Origin: Sphingobacterium sp. UBA4616
GTDB lineage: Bacteria; Bacteroidota; Bacteroidia; Sphingobacteriales; Sphingobacteriaceae
Direction of reading: 5' to 3'
Assembly: GCA_002386525.1 (NCBI GenBank)
Contig: DGIS01000007.1
Location: 95,987 to 159,986 of the forward strand
DNA: 64,000 bases
Both the position numbers and the translations under genes were made by a program. The notes below the pieces were generated by a model. It was not told the origin of the DNA and did not search any database. It worked only from the letters and a program-made list of their open reading frames with translations. How positions within the stretch are numbered: the stretch's first letter is position 1; every line of letters starts with the position of its first letter. This document shows, in pieces, positions 8,695 to 16,323 of this stretch.

Positions 8695-9948
8695 TTAAGC
8701 TTTATATTTTTTCACAATAACGGTAGCATTATGCCCTCCGAAACCAAATGTGTTACTCAATGCTGCGTTAACAGTTCGTTTTTGCGCTTTATTGAATGTA
8801 AAGTTCAATTTATTATCAATTTCTGGATCATCCGTAAAGTGATTGATTGTCGGTGGGACAATATCATTTTGGACAGCAAGAATAGAAGCAATAGTTTCTA
8901 TCGCTCCTGCAGCTCCCAAAAGGTGCCCAGTCATTGATTTAGTTGAACTGATATTCAGTTTATATGCGTGTTCACCGAACAAATCGACAATAGCCTTAGT
9001 TTCACTAATATCACCAACAGGAGTAGATGTTCCGTGAACATTGATATAATCAATATCTGAAAAATCCATCTCTGCATCGTTGACTGCCATTGTCATGGCT
9101 AGTTTAGCACCCAAACCTTCAGGATGCGAGGCCGTGATATGATGTGCATCAGCACTCATTCCACCACCAGCAATCTCTGCATAGATTTTTGCTCCACGTG
9201 CCAAAGCGTGCTCTAAACTTTCTAAAATCAAAGCACCTGAACCTTCACCAGAAACAAAACCATCTCTATCCTTATCAAAAGGGCGTGAGGCTGTTTTTGG
9301 ATCGTCATTCCGAGTTGACAAAGCGTGCATTGCATTAAATCCACCAATTCCAGCTTCATTAACTGTTGCCTCGGATCCACCCGTAACAATCACATCAGCT
9401 TTCCCCATACGAATATAGTTGAAAGCATCTATCATTGCATTGGTAGCTGACGCACAAGCCGACACTGCAGAAAAGTTAGGTCCACGAAGACCATGACGCA
9501 TAGAAATATGTCCTGGAGCAATATCAACGAGCATCTTAGGAATGAAGAAAGGATTGAAACGCGGGGTTCCATCTCCTTTTGCAAAATTTGCAACTTCTTC
9601 AGTAAAGGTTGTTAAGCCCCCAATTCCTGAACCCCAAATTACTCCGATACGGTTTGTATCTAATTTTTCAAAATCTAAGCCAGCATCTTTAATTGCCTCA
9701 TCCGTTGACGCAATTGCATACTGTACAAAAGGATCGACTTTACGAGCTTCCTTACGATCCATAAAATCATGTGGATCAAACCCCTTTACCTCACACGCAA
9801 ACTGAGTTTTGAATTTTGACGCATCAAAATGCGTAATAGGAGCAGCCCCGCTTACACCATTTATTAAAGCCTCCCAGTAAGCTGAGACGGTATTACCAAT
9901 TGGTGTAAGGGCGCCTAATCCTGTTACTACTACTCTTTTAAGCTCCAT
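8695..9948 (-). CDS. fabF: 3-oxoacyl-[acyl-carrier-protein] synthase II
   Basis: The 417-residue condensing enzyme elongates fatty acids with malonyl-ACP. The nucleophilic cysteine sits in 'SAVSACASATNAM' (about residue 164), and the two catalytic histidines are in 'VHGTSTPVGD' and 'STKSMTGHLLGAAG'. The C-terminal 'NTFGFGGHNATVIVKK' is standard for KAS II. It is 27 nt after acpP, its carrier-protein substrate, and clearly co-transcribed with it. Confidence 0.97.
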   Translation of the reverse strand: MELKRVVVTGLGALTPIGNTVSAYWEALINGVSGAAPITHFDASKFKTQFACEVKGFDPHDFMDRKEARKVDPFVQYAIASTDEAIKDAGLDFEKLDTNRIGVIWGSGIGGLTTFTEEVANFAKGDGTPRFNPFFIPKMLVDIAPGHISMRHGLRGPNFSAVSACASATNAMIDAFNYIRMGKADVIVTGGSEATVNEAGIGGFNAMHALSTRNDDPKTASRPFDKDRDGFVSGEGSGALILESLEHALARGAKIYAEIAGGGMSADAHHITASHPEGLGAKLAMTMAVNDAEMDFSDIDYINVHGTSTPVGDISETKAIVDLFGEHAYKLNISSTKSMTGHLLGAAGAIETIASILAVQNDIVPPTINHFTDDPEIDNKLNFTFNKAQKRTVNAALSNTFGFGGHNATVIVKKYKA

Positions 9949-9975
9949 TTATTACGATTAGCCTAATTAAATTAG

Positions 9976-10212
9976 TTAGTTAACGTTTTTTTCTAAATAA
10001 GCGATTGCTTGACCAACAGTACCAATAGTCTCTGCTTGATCATCAGGAATAGCAACGTTGAATTCTTTTTCAAACTCCATGATCAACTCAACAGTGTCAA
10101 GTGAATCAGCACCTAAATCATTAGTGAATGAAGCTTCTGGTGTTACTTCGTTTTCGTCAACACCTAATTTTTCAACGATAATTGCTTTTACTCTTGAAGC
10201 GATATCTGACAT
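9976..10212 (-). CDS. acpP: Acyl carrier protein
   Basis: The 78-residue protein carries growing fatty acyl chains on a phosphopantetheine attached to serine 37 in the '[10 protein letters not shown]' motif. The start was put at ATG 10212 ('[17 protein letters not shown]'), the usual family N-terminus; the open frame extends 21 codons further upstream but that part resembles no ACP. A -7-like element (TAGGTTTG on the minus strand, 10273-10280) lies about 60 nt before this start, inside the extended frame, which supports the shorter version. Confidence 0.96.
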   Translation of the reverse strand: MSDIASRVKAIIVEKLGVDENEVTPEASFTNDLGADSLDTVELIMEFEKEFNVAIPDDQAETIGTVGQAIAYLEKNVN

Positions 10213-10272
10213 GATTTTATAGTTTAATTGTTTAATAAATCTGTGCAAAGAAAAATAAATTTCATCAAAATT

Positions 10273-10280
10273 CAAACCTA
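10273..10280 (-). promoter_or_regulatory. Possible acpP operon promoter, -7 element
   Basis: The minus strand reads TAGGTTTG, matching the Bacteroidota TAnnTTTG element. No good TTTG partner was found about 20 nt upstream, so support is partial. Confidence 0.45.
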
Positions 10281-10460
10281 AATTGATATTTAGATGAAAG
10301 TCACCATGTTAGGCGACCGAACTAATTCGCGTATTATACTAGCTAACCCACTCTATATTAACTTAGTTCAAGTATAACAAAAAATATTTTGTATTCCAAA
10401 CACTCAGCTAATTAACTCAAATTTTACACAAAAAGTATATTCCAACCTTAAAATTATTAG

Positions 10461-10468
10461 TACCTTCG
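10461..10468 (+). promoter_or_regulatory. Possible -7 element before the IPExxxVDY-family gene
   Basis: TACCTTCG differs from the TAnnTTTG pattern at one base and lies 31 nt before the GTG start. A purine-rich stretch (aaagggaga) lies between it and the start. Confidence 0.4.
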
Positions 10469-10499
10469 TTATAAAAGGGAGATAAATTTAAGCATTAAA

Positions 10500-10994
10500 G
10501 TGGTCAATAAGTTAGTAACAAGATTAGACATGGACATGGAAGAAGAGTTGGATTTCACCCTACTCGCCATCACCTGCCCGTTGAAAGATTACCGACTCTG
10601 TCACTTCATCAACAAGGAGACTAACCTGAATTTTTCCAGAGGCAAGGAGAGCAAATATGATCATGACGGACGACAAAAAAATAAATCCGAAGAGGAGCTA
10701 GAATATCATATTGTCTTTGACCCAAAGAAAAAAATCAACTACCACTTCACTGCTTTTCATTATCTTATACCCGACGCTGACACAGAATATTTCCTAATCA
10801 ACAATAAGAGCATCGAAGGAACTTATTTAATTCCTGAAAACCCGCACTTTGATTTTTTTATCATTATCAAAAACTTCATCTGCGAAGAAGATGTAGCGCA
10901 TATGATCAAAAGGATCAGCAAATTACCCGAAGTCGTCATCGCAAAAGAAATATCACCAAAAATATTGAAATCTAAAGAAAATCTCATATTTTAG
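10500..10994 (+). CDS. IPExxxVDY family protein
   Basis: This 164-residue protein belongs to a small Bacteroidota family named for its motif; here the motif is a divergent 'LIPENPHFDFFI' around residue 115. The N-terminal 'LDFTLLAITCPLKDYRLCHFIN' is the other conserved block. No enzymatic motif or signal peptide is present, and function is unknown. It sits divergently from acpP and 134 nt before pyk, the usual neighbourhood in this phylum. The start is GTG; no ATG fits upstream. Confidence 0.8.
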   Translation: MVNKLVTRLDMDMEEELDFTLLAITCPLKDYRLCHFINKETNLNFSRGKESKYDHDGRQKNKSEEELEYHIVFDPKKKINYHFTAFHYLIPDADTEYFLINNKSIEGTYLIPENPHFDFFIIIKNFICEEDVAHMIKRISKLPEVVIAKEISPKILKSKENLIF

Positions 10995-11065
10995 CAAACT
11001 GTAGGTTAGTGTAGCAAATACACTTCCGTTTAGATCTAAATTAATTCGATTTAGTTTTGACAAAA

Positions 11066-11094
11066 CACAACAACATAGCTCGCTATCTGTTGTG
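11066..11094. repeat. Inverted repeat upstream of pyk
   Basis: The arms cacaacaacatagc (11066-11079) and gctatctgttgtg (11082-11094) are complementary apart from about one mismatch and one extra base, with a 2-nt centre. It lies 34 nt before the pyk start. The short centre suits a protein-binding palindrome better than an RNA hairpin, and no T tract follows. Confidence 0.5.
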
Positions 11095-11128
11095 ATTAAT
11101 GAAGAACATTTAAAATACAAAATAACAG

Positions 11129-12556
11129 ATGGAAAAAGTTCAAAAAAGGACTAAAATTGTCGCAACATTAGGCCCTGCCTCGGCAGACAAACAAGTTTTG
11201 ACCAACATGATTGCTAAAGGGGTTGATGTGTGTCGGTTGAATTTCTCTCATGGCAGCCAGGCAGATCACCTTAAGGTAATCGAAACTATAAATGCAATAA
11301 ATAATGAAACAGGATTCAATGTTGCCATCTTAGCCGATTTACAAGGTCCGAAAATTCGGATCGGAAAAATGAAAGAAGGTGGAGCTGTTCTGGTTAACGG
11401 TTCAAAAGTTGAAATCACCACACACGAACTTATCGGAGACGAAAACAGAATTTACATTACATACGAAAACTTTCCAAACGATGTTGAAGCCAACGAAATC
11501 ATTTTACTTGACGACGGAAAACTTCAACTTCGTGTTTTAGAGACCAATCATAAAGATACAGTTACTTGTGAAGTCGTACACGGTGGTGTCCTTACTTCGC
11601 GTAAAGGTGTTAATTTACCAAATACCAAAGTATCTATTCCTTCATTGACAGAAGAAGATTTAGATAACCTGAACTTTGCTTTGGACCATGGTGCAGACTG
11701 GATAGCCATGTCATTTGTACGCTCAGCAGAAGATATTGCCCAATGTAAAAAAATCATCGCAGCAAAAGGAAGTCATGCCCGCATAATCGCAAAAATTGAA
11801 AAGCCTGAAGCGATCGAAAATATTGATGCAATTATCGAAGCAACAGATGCTGTTATGGTTGCTCGCGGAGATCTAGGTGTCGAACTTCCCATGGAAGAAG
11901 TACCAGGACTTCAAAAGATCATTGTACAAAAATGTAGAGATCTTTCTAAACCAGTGATCATTGCAACGCAAATGTTAGAAAGCATGATCACTACACCTCG
12001 TCCTACACGTGCAGAAGTAAATGACGTAGCCAACTCTGTATTAGATGGGGCTGACGCCGTTATGTTAAGTGGAGAAACTTCTGTAGGTGAATTCCCTGAA
12101 ATTGTGATCGAAACAATGAGCAAAATCATTATTCACGTGGAACAAACTTCTTATCCTTATTATAATGAGAAAGTTAGTGAAATCCACGATGGTACACTTA
12201 TTCCTGATGCTATCTGTGCTTCCTCAGTCTATCTTGCTCAAAAAACAAATGCTTCTGCAATTGCTGTATTGACATCTTCAGGAGCAACAGCATTTGAAAT
12301 TACCAGTTATAGACCAAATGTTGATATTTTAGTTTTTACAGGAACACAAAAATTGCTAAAACAGCTCAGCTTACTTTGGGGCGTAAAAACTTTTATTTAT
12401 GACAAGTTCGAAAGCACCGACGGATCTATCCATGATGTTAACAAATTTATTGTAAAAAACAACTACGTTCAGCCCGGAGCGATCATTATTAATACCGCTT
12501 CAACTCCGTTGATCGAAAAAGGTAAAACAAATACAATCCGTGTTTCCCAGTTGTAG
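11129..12556 (+). CDS. pyk: Pyruvate kinase
   Basis: The 475-residue enzyme makes pyruvate and ATP from phosphoenolpyruvate. Seen in order: the N-terminal 'RTKIVATLGPAS', substrate-site 'CRLNFSHG', the B-domain, the signature 'IIAKIEKPEAIENIDAII' with the catalytic lysine, 'MVARGDLGVELP', and the regulatory C domain. It feeds pyruvate to the pyruvate dehydrogenase complex encoded 5 kb away. An inverted repeat lies just upstream and a terminator just downstream. Confidence 0.97.
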   Translation: MEKVQKRTKIVATLGPASADKQVLTNMIAKGVDVCRLNFSHGSQADHLKVIETINAINNETGFNVAILADLQGPKIRIGKMKEGGAVLVNGSKVEITTHELIGDENRIYITYENFPNDVEANEIILLDDGKLQLRVLETNHKDTVTCEVVHGGVLTSRKGVNLPNTKVSIPSLTEEDLDNLNFALDHGADWIAMSFVRSAEDIAQCKKIIAAKGSHARIIAKIEKPEAIENIDAIIEATDAVMVARGDLGVELPMEEVPGLQKIIVQKCRDLSKPVIIATQMLESMITTPRPTRAEVNDVANSVLDGADAVMLSGETSVGEFPEIVIETMSKIIIHVEQTSYPYYNEKVSEIHDGTLIPDAICASSVYLAQKTNASAIAVLTSSGATAFEITSYRPNVDILVFTGTQKLLKQLSLLWGVKTFIYDKFESTDGSIHDVNKFIVKNNYVQPGAIIINTASTPLIEKGKTNTIRVSQL

Positions 12557-12580
12557 AAGGTAAACATATGGACAAAAAAA

Positions 12581-12611
12581 ATAGCGTTCTATTTGGAACG
12601 CTATTTTTTTT
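12581..12611. terminator. Bidirectional terminator between pyk and the convergent small gene
   Basis: A 9-bp perfect stem (atagcgttc / gaacgctat, loop 12590-12595) has seven T after it on the plus strand and seven A before it, so it can work in both directions. It overlaps the stop codon of the minus-strand gene. Confidence 0.88.
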
Positions 12612-12933
12612 GTCTGTTTTTATATAAGGAATCTATCTTTAATTTAAAGCCCTCCATCTTCAGTGAATCGCTTATTCGTTTGAGCGGAAGATCAGCAGCT
12701 TGTCCATCTGCTTTAGGCATCTTTTCCGTCCCGGGCATCGGAGCTAGACTATCCATACGCCTTAACTTTTTAACGGGCATGTGATACTTCTCATCTGAGG
12801 AGTCTAATTTTAGAATAGGCATTTTCGATTTCTTTTCCTCCACTAGAGGAAGCTGCGGTTTCACCTTAGCTTCTTGCCCCAAAGCAACGGGACCGATAGA
12901 AGCCAATACCAATGATAATACGTAATTTTTCAT
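12601..12933 (-). CDS. Small secreted protein of unknown function
   Basis: I do not recognise a family. From ATG 12933 ('MKNYVLSLVLASIGPVALGQ') the 110-residue product has a clean signal peptide, then a Lys/Met/Asp-rich, low-complexity mature part without cysteines or an obvious fold. A purine-rich 'aaaggat' stretch lies just before this ATG, which favours it over the longer frame starting at 12969. It is probably exported to the periplasm or outer membrane. The stop codon lies inside the shared terminator with pyk. Confidence 0.65.
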   Translation of the reverse strand: MKNYVLSLVLASIGPVALGQEAKVKPQLPLVEEKKSKMPILKLDSSDEKYHMPVKKLRRMDSLAPMPGTEKMPKADGQAADLPLKRISDSLKMEGFKLKIDSLYKNRQKK

Positions 12934-13333
12934 CTCTATATCCTTTTTTTTAAGAGTCCCAAAGCTCATGTGGGATCAGCATATGCTTTATCCATGCTTA
13001 TTGACTCTTGGTTATCTTAAATTGAAATGAAAATAGCTTACATTAGCTTAATTAGATTATATATCTATAATACGGTAAAATTCTTCATATAAGCTATTAC
13101 CCACACTAATTTACAAACAACCACATCTATTTTTAAATAGATCGCTGTTAAACATTGTTAAAACGGCTTCAAAACACATTAGCATCTTTATATTTGTAAC
13201 AATTTAGAAAATGAGCTGTCAATCATGGGGCTATCAGAAGTAGGCCTCAGGATAAATATGCAAATGGAAACAAACGATACGCTATAAACTTTGTGATACA
13301 GTAAAAATTATATTTATTTAACCCTCTATTCAA
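12934..13333. other. Intergenic region before the sensor kinase
   Basis: These 400 bases separate two divergent genes. A candidate plus-strand -7 element, TATATTTG, lies at 13189-13196, which would give the kinase mRNA a leader of about 130 nt. No further structure was convincing. Confidence 0.5.
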
Positions 13334-15166
13334 ATGAAGAAAAATAGCATTGTATTAATCATTGGACTGATGTCATTGGCCCTTATCGGTGTTTTGGCTA
13401 TGCAATTCTATTTTTTAAGAGATTCTTATCGTCAAAAATCCCAATTGTTTGATGAATCCGTGAATGCTGCGATAACAGCTGTTGCGGGAAAGTTGGAACG
13501 GCGGGAAGTTGTTGACTTTGCTAAAGTTCAACAGGAACGAAATCTTGAAAAATCCAAACAAGAGCAGGCAAAACAACGCCTTTTAGCCGAGCAACTCGAA
13601 ATCCAATATAGAATTGAAGAGTTAAAAAACAAGCAGCATACTATTTTCTCCAACTTCAAAGAGCAAGAAGATCAATTACGTGCGTTATATCCGAATGTCA
13701 TCGAAATTAAAAATTCATTTTATGAAACATACATCAAGAGACCGGAGTACCAAAAATACATCAAATTTTCTGTTTCAAATGAGCTTACCGATGACAATTT
13801 AGTACAAGCCTTCATCATGCTAAACGCATCGAAGGTAGATGATCAGGTGAGCGGAAAAGATGATAGTACGCGCTTTGTTATTCCTTTGCTCGATGGCCTG
13901 GTTGATCAGCAAACCAAATTCAGGGTAGCCACCTTACCTCCAAGAGAGAATGCAAAACTTACAAAAACGATCGCTGATTTAGAAAAAAGACTGGATGTGC
14001 TTAATAAAAAGAACTCTTGGTCGGGGTTTAACGTTTATGATTCTGTTGCCATGTTGGGGGGTAAAAAGGCTGACTATATTGAAGATGTCGCTATTGGAAT
14101 GGAATTAGCTAAACGCCCATTGAAAGATCGACTGAATATTATCATCGTTCAAGAGCTTATCAAAGAGGAATTGGCTCAACGCGACATTAAAGCGCCATTT
14201 AATATCGAAATATGGAGCACAAACAATATTTTACTCAATAATATCCTTGACGAAGCGGCTTTAAAAAATCCTTCAAATACAACCCGGTACTCCACTGCTC
14301 TCTTTAAAGGCGACATTGGTGCTGCACCGGGAAAATTAACGATTTATTTCCCAAACAAAAAGGCGATCATCGCAGATAATATGGGTTATCTACTTTTGCC
14401 TATGCTTGCGCTACTTTTTTTATTGGTGGGGTGTTTTGCATACACGCTGATTATCATCTTTAGACAAAAGAAAGTTTCGGAGATGAAAACCGATTTTATC
14501 AATAATATGACACATGAGTTTAAGACGCCAGTTGCGACTATCATGATTGCTAGTGAATCGCTTAAGGACCCCGATATCAATGCCGATCATAAACGCGTTC
14601 AAAAATTAGCCAATATCATCTACGACGAGAACGTTAGGTTAGGAAATCACATTGAACGTGTACTTGATTTAGCCCGATTAGAAAAAGAAACCTTAAAACT
14701 AGATCAGGTAGATGTTCATATTAACGATCTTGTTTCTGCTGTTACGGACAGTATGCAACTGAGAATGCAAAATATTGGCGGAAAATTCAGTATTGATCTG
14801 GCAGCCACGAAAGATGTCGTCGTTGGCGACGAACTGCATTTCTCAAACGTATTTTATAACCTATTGGATAATGCAATTAAATACAATAAAGGTGATCTAC
14901 ATGTGAGTATACAATCAAAAAACGTCGGTGATAGTATTGTGGTCACTATAGCTGACAACGGTATCGGTATGAGCCGAGATCACCTGCAAAAGATTTTTGA
15001 CCAATTTTACCGGATACCGACAGGCAATGTCCACAATGTAAAAGGATTTGGTCTTGGTCTAAGTTATGTACAAGATATTCTGAGGAGACTGAACGGAAAA
15101 ATTACGGTTAAAAGCGAAAAAGATAAGGGCACGACCTTTGAAGTAATTTTGCCTACAAAAAAATAA
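13334..15166 (+). CDS. Sensor histidine kinase (RprX-like)
   Basis: The 610-residue protein has an N-terminal membrane helix (about residues 5-27), a large periplasmic part with a coiled coil rich in Glu/Gln/Lys (about residues 60-115), and a second membrane helix near residues 350-375. The kinase core follows: HisKA with phospho-acceptor histidine 394 in 'NNMTHEFKTPVATI', then HATPase with N box 'NLLDNAIKYNKGD', G1 'IADNGIGMS' and G2 'GFGLGLSYV'. No HAMP domain is obvious. The response regulator gene follows after 101 nt. The signal is unknown; the arrangement and Bacteroidota context resemble RprX/RprY. Confidence 0.93.
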   Translation: MKKNSIVLIIGLMSLALIGVLAMQFYFLRDSYRQKSQLFDESVNAAITAVAGKLERREVVDFAKVQQERNLEKSKQEQAKQRLLAEQLEIQYRIEELKNKQHTIFSNFKEQEDQLRALYPNVIEIKNSFYETYIKRPEYQKYIKFSVSNELTDDNLVQAFIMLNASKVDDQVSGKDDSTRFVIPLLDGLVDQQTKFRVATLPPRENAKLTKTIADLEKRLDVLNKKNSWSGFNVYDSVAMLGGKKADYIEDVAIGMELAKRPLKDRLNIIIVQELIKEELAQRDIKAPFNIEIWSTNNILLNNILDEAALKNPSNTTRYSTALFKGDIGAAPGKLTIYFPNKKAIIADNMGYLLLPMLALLFLLVGCFAYTLIIIFRQKKVSEMKTDFINNMTHEFKTPVATIMIASESLKDPDINADHKRVQKLANIIYDENVRLGNHIERVLDLARLEKETLKLDQVDVHINDLVSAVTDSMQLRMQNIGGKFSIDLAATKDVVVGDELHFSNVFYNLLDNAIKYNKGDLHVSIQSKNVGDSIVVTIADNGIGMSRDHLQKIFDQFYRIPTGNVHNVKGFGLGLSYVQDILRRLNGKITVKSEKDKGTTFEVILPTKK

Positions 15167-15267
15167 AAGGTTCCTTTTTTGTATATTTCCTCTGTAAAAG
15201 AATTTCAAAGGTAGAGGAAGCTGATTTATCAGCATCAAGGGAATTCGTTAAAATTAAAGTATTCATT

Positions 15268-15957
15268 ATGCAAAAGATATTATTAGCAGAAGACGATCCT
15301 AATTTGGGGGATCTTTTAAAAGACTATCTCGAATTAAAGGGAAAATTTGACGTCACACTATGTACAGATGGTGATGAAGCAATATCCCAATTCAAGAAAA
15401 ATAACTATGACCTCTGCATCTTCGATGTCATGATGCCTAAGAAAGACGGCTTCTCTGTTGGACGTGAAATCAGAAAAACAAACAATACTGTTCCAATAAT
15501 CTTTGCCACAGCGAAAGGTATGATGGAAGATAAAACTGAAGCTTTTGAACTTGGAGGGGATGATTATATCACTAAGCCGTTTCGGGTTGAGGAATTGTTA
15601 CTTCGCATCAATGCCCTGCTAAAACGCAGTGTTCGGGATAAAGAAGAAGAGGTAGTTGCAGACAAATTTGAAATTGGCGATTATTTCTTTGATTACACAA
15701 GTCAGCAGATTTCCTATAAAGGGCAGATGCAGAAACTATCGACTAAAGAAGCTGAACTTTTACGCCTGCTCTGCCTAAAGAAAAATGATGTATTGACAAG
15801 AGAGGAGGCTTTATTAAAAATATGGCATGATGACAACTATTTTACTGGTAGAAGTATGGATGTCTTTCTCAGTAAACTTCGAAAATACCTGAAAGAGGAT
15901 AGTAAAGTTGAGATTGTAAATGTGCATGGAAAAGGTTACAAACTTTTGGTAAGCTAA
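15268..15957 (+). CDS. OmpR-family response regulator (RprY-like)
   Basis: This 229-residue regulator has a receiver domain with acidic pair 'EDD' at residues 8-10, phospho-acceptor D53 in 'CIFDVMMPKKDG', and the conserved lysine in 'YITKPF'. A winged-helix OmpR/PhoB domain fills residues about 130-228 ('LSTKEAELLRLL' to 'VNVHGKGYKLLV'). It is the cognate partner of the kinase immediately upstream. A terminator follows directly, so the two genes form a closed unit. Confidence 0.95.
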   Translation: MQKILLAEDDPNLGDLLKDYLELKGKFDVTLCTDGDEAISQFKKNNYDLCIFDVMMPKKDGFSVGREIRKTNNTVPIIFATAKGMMEDKTEAFELGGDDYITKPFRVEELLLRINALLKRSVRDKEEEVVADKFEIGDYFFDYTSQQISYKGQMQKLSTKEAELLRLLCLKKNDVLTREEALLKIWHDDNYFTGRSMDVFLSKLRKYLKEDSKVEIVNVHGKGYKLLVS

Positions 15958-15963
15958 AAACAG

Positions 15964-15997
15964 TGGGAATGAGTCATACGATCATTCCCATTTTTTT
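15964..15997 (+). terminator. Intrinsic terminator after the two-component pair
   Basis: A 9-bp perfect stem (tgggaatga / tcattccca, 9-nt loop) is followed by seven T, starting 7 nt after the stop codon. Confidence 0.88.
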
Positions 15998-16107
15998 GTC
16001 TGTAATGCATTGAATTATGAAATAAAGGAATGATTCGATGAAAAGAAGAGAAAAAAAGAATTTCATTCTTAGTAGAATATAAAAAATAGGTGCACTTTCA
16101 TAAAAAA

Positions 16108-16139
16108 TTTGCATTTTTAAAATAATTGCGCTACCTTAG
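16108..16139 (+). promoter_or_regulatory. metE promoter
   Basis: TTTG at 16108-16111 and TACCTTAG at 16132-16139 are separated by 20 nt, matching Bacteroidota -33/-7 spacing. The predicted transcription start falls at about 16145, exactly where the first riboswitch helix begins. Confidence 0.75.
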
Positions 16140-16144
16140 CATCG

Positions 16145-16244
16145 CTTATAGAGAAAGGCAGAGGGAATAGACCCGATGAAGCCTTAGCAACCTGTCCCTT
16201 GACAAGGTGCTAAATTCTACCCATTAGTATATGGGAATGATAAG
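16145..16244 (+). ncRNA. SAM-I (S-box) riboswitch upstream of metE
   Basis: The region follows the S-box consensus: P1 5' strand CTTAT (16145-16149), then agagaaaggcagaggga, 'gatgaagccttagcaacc', 'aaggtgctaaattc', and the closing P1 strand ATAAG (16240-16244). These blocks include the conserved GATGAAGCC, GCAACC and GGTGCTAA segments that form the S-adenosylmethionine pocket. It lies 79 nt before metE, a methionine synthase gene and a classic target. No terminator with a T tract occurs between aptamer and start. A downstream pyrimidine run (16270-16282) can pair with the P1/P2 strand at 16149-16158, a possible switching element. Confidence 0.92.
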
Positions 16245-16323
16245 CCGAAGTCACCAAATTCTAGTGTGTCCTTCTCTCTCTAGCAAGAAATATAGTTGAA
16301 AAAAAATATTAAAAACATTCATT

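Noticed and set aside
13211..13243. A 10-codon frame with a Trp codon upstream of the sensor kinase
   Set aside because: It follows a possible promoter, but there is no terminator or antiterminator structure and no reason to expect attenuation.
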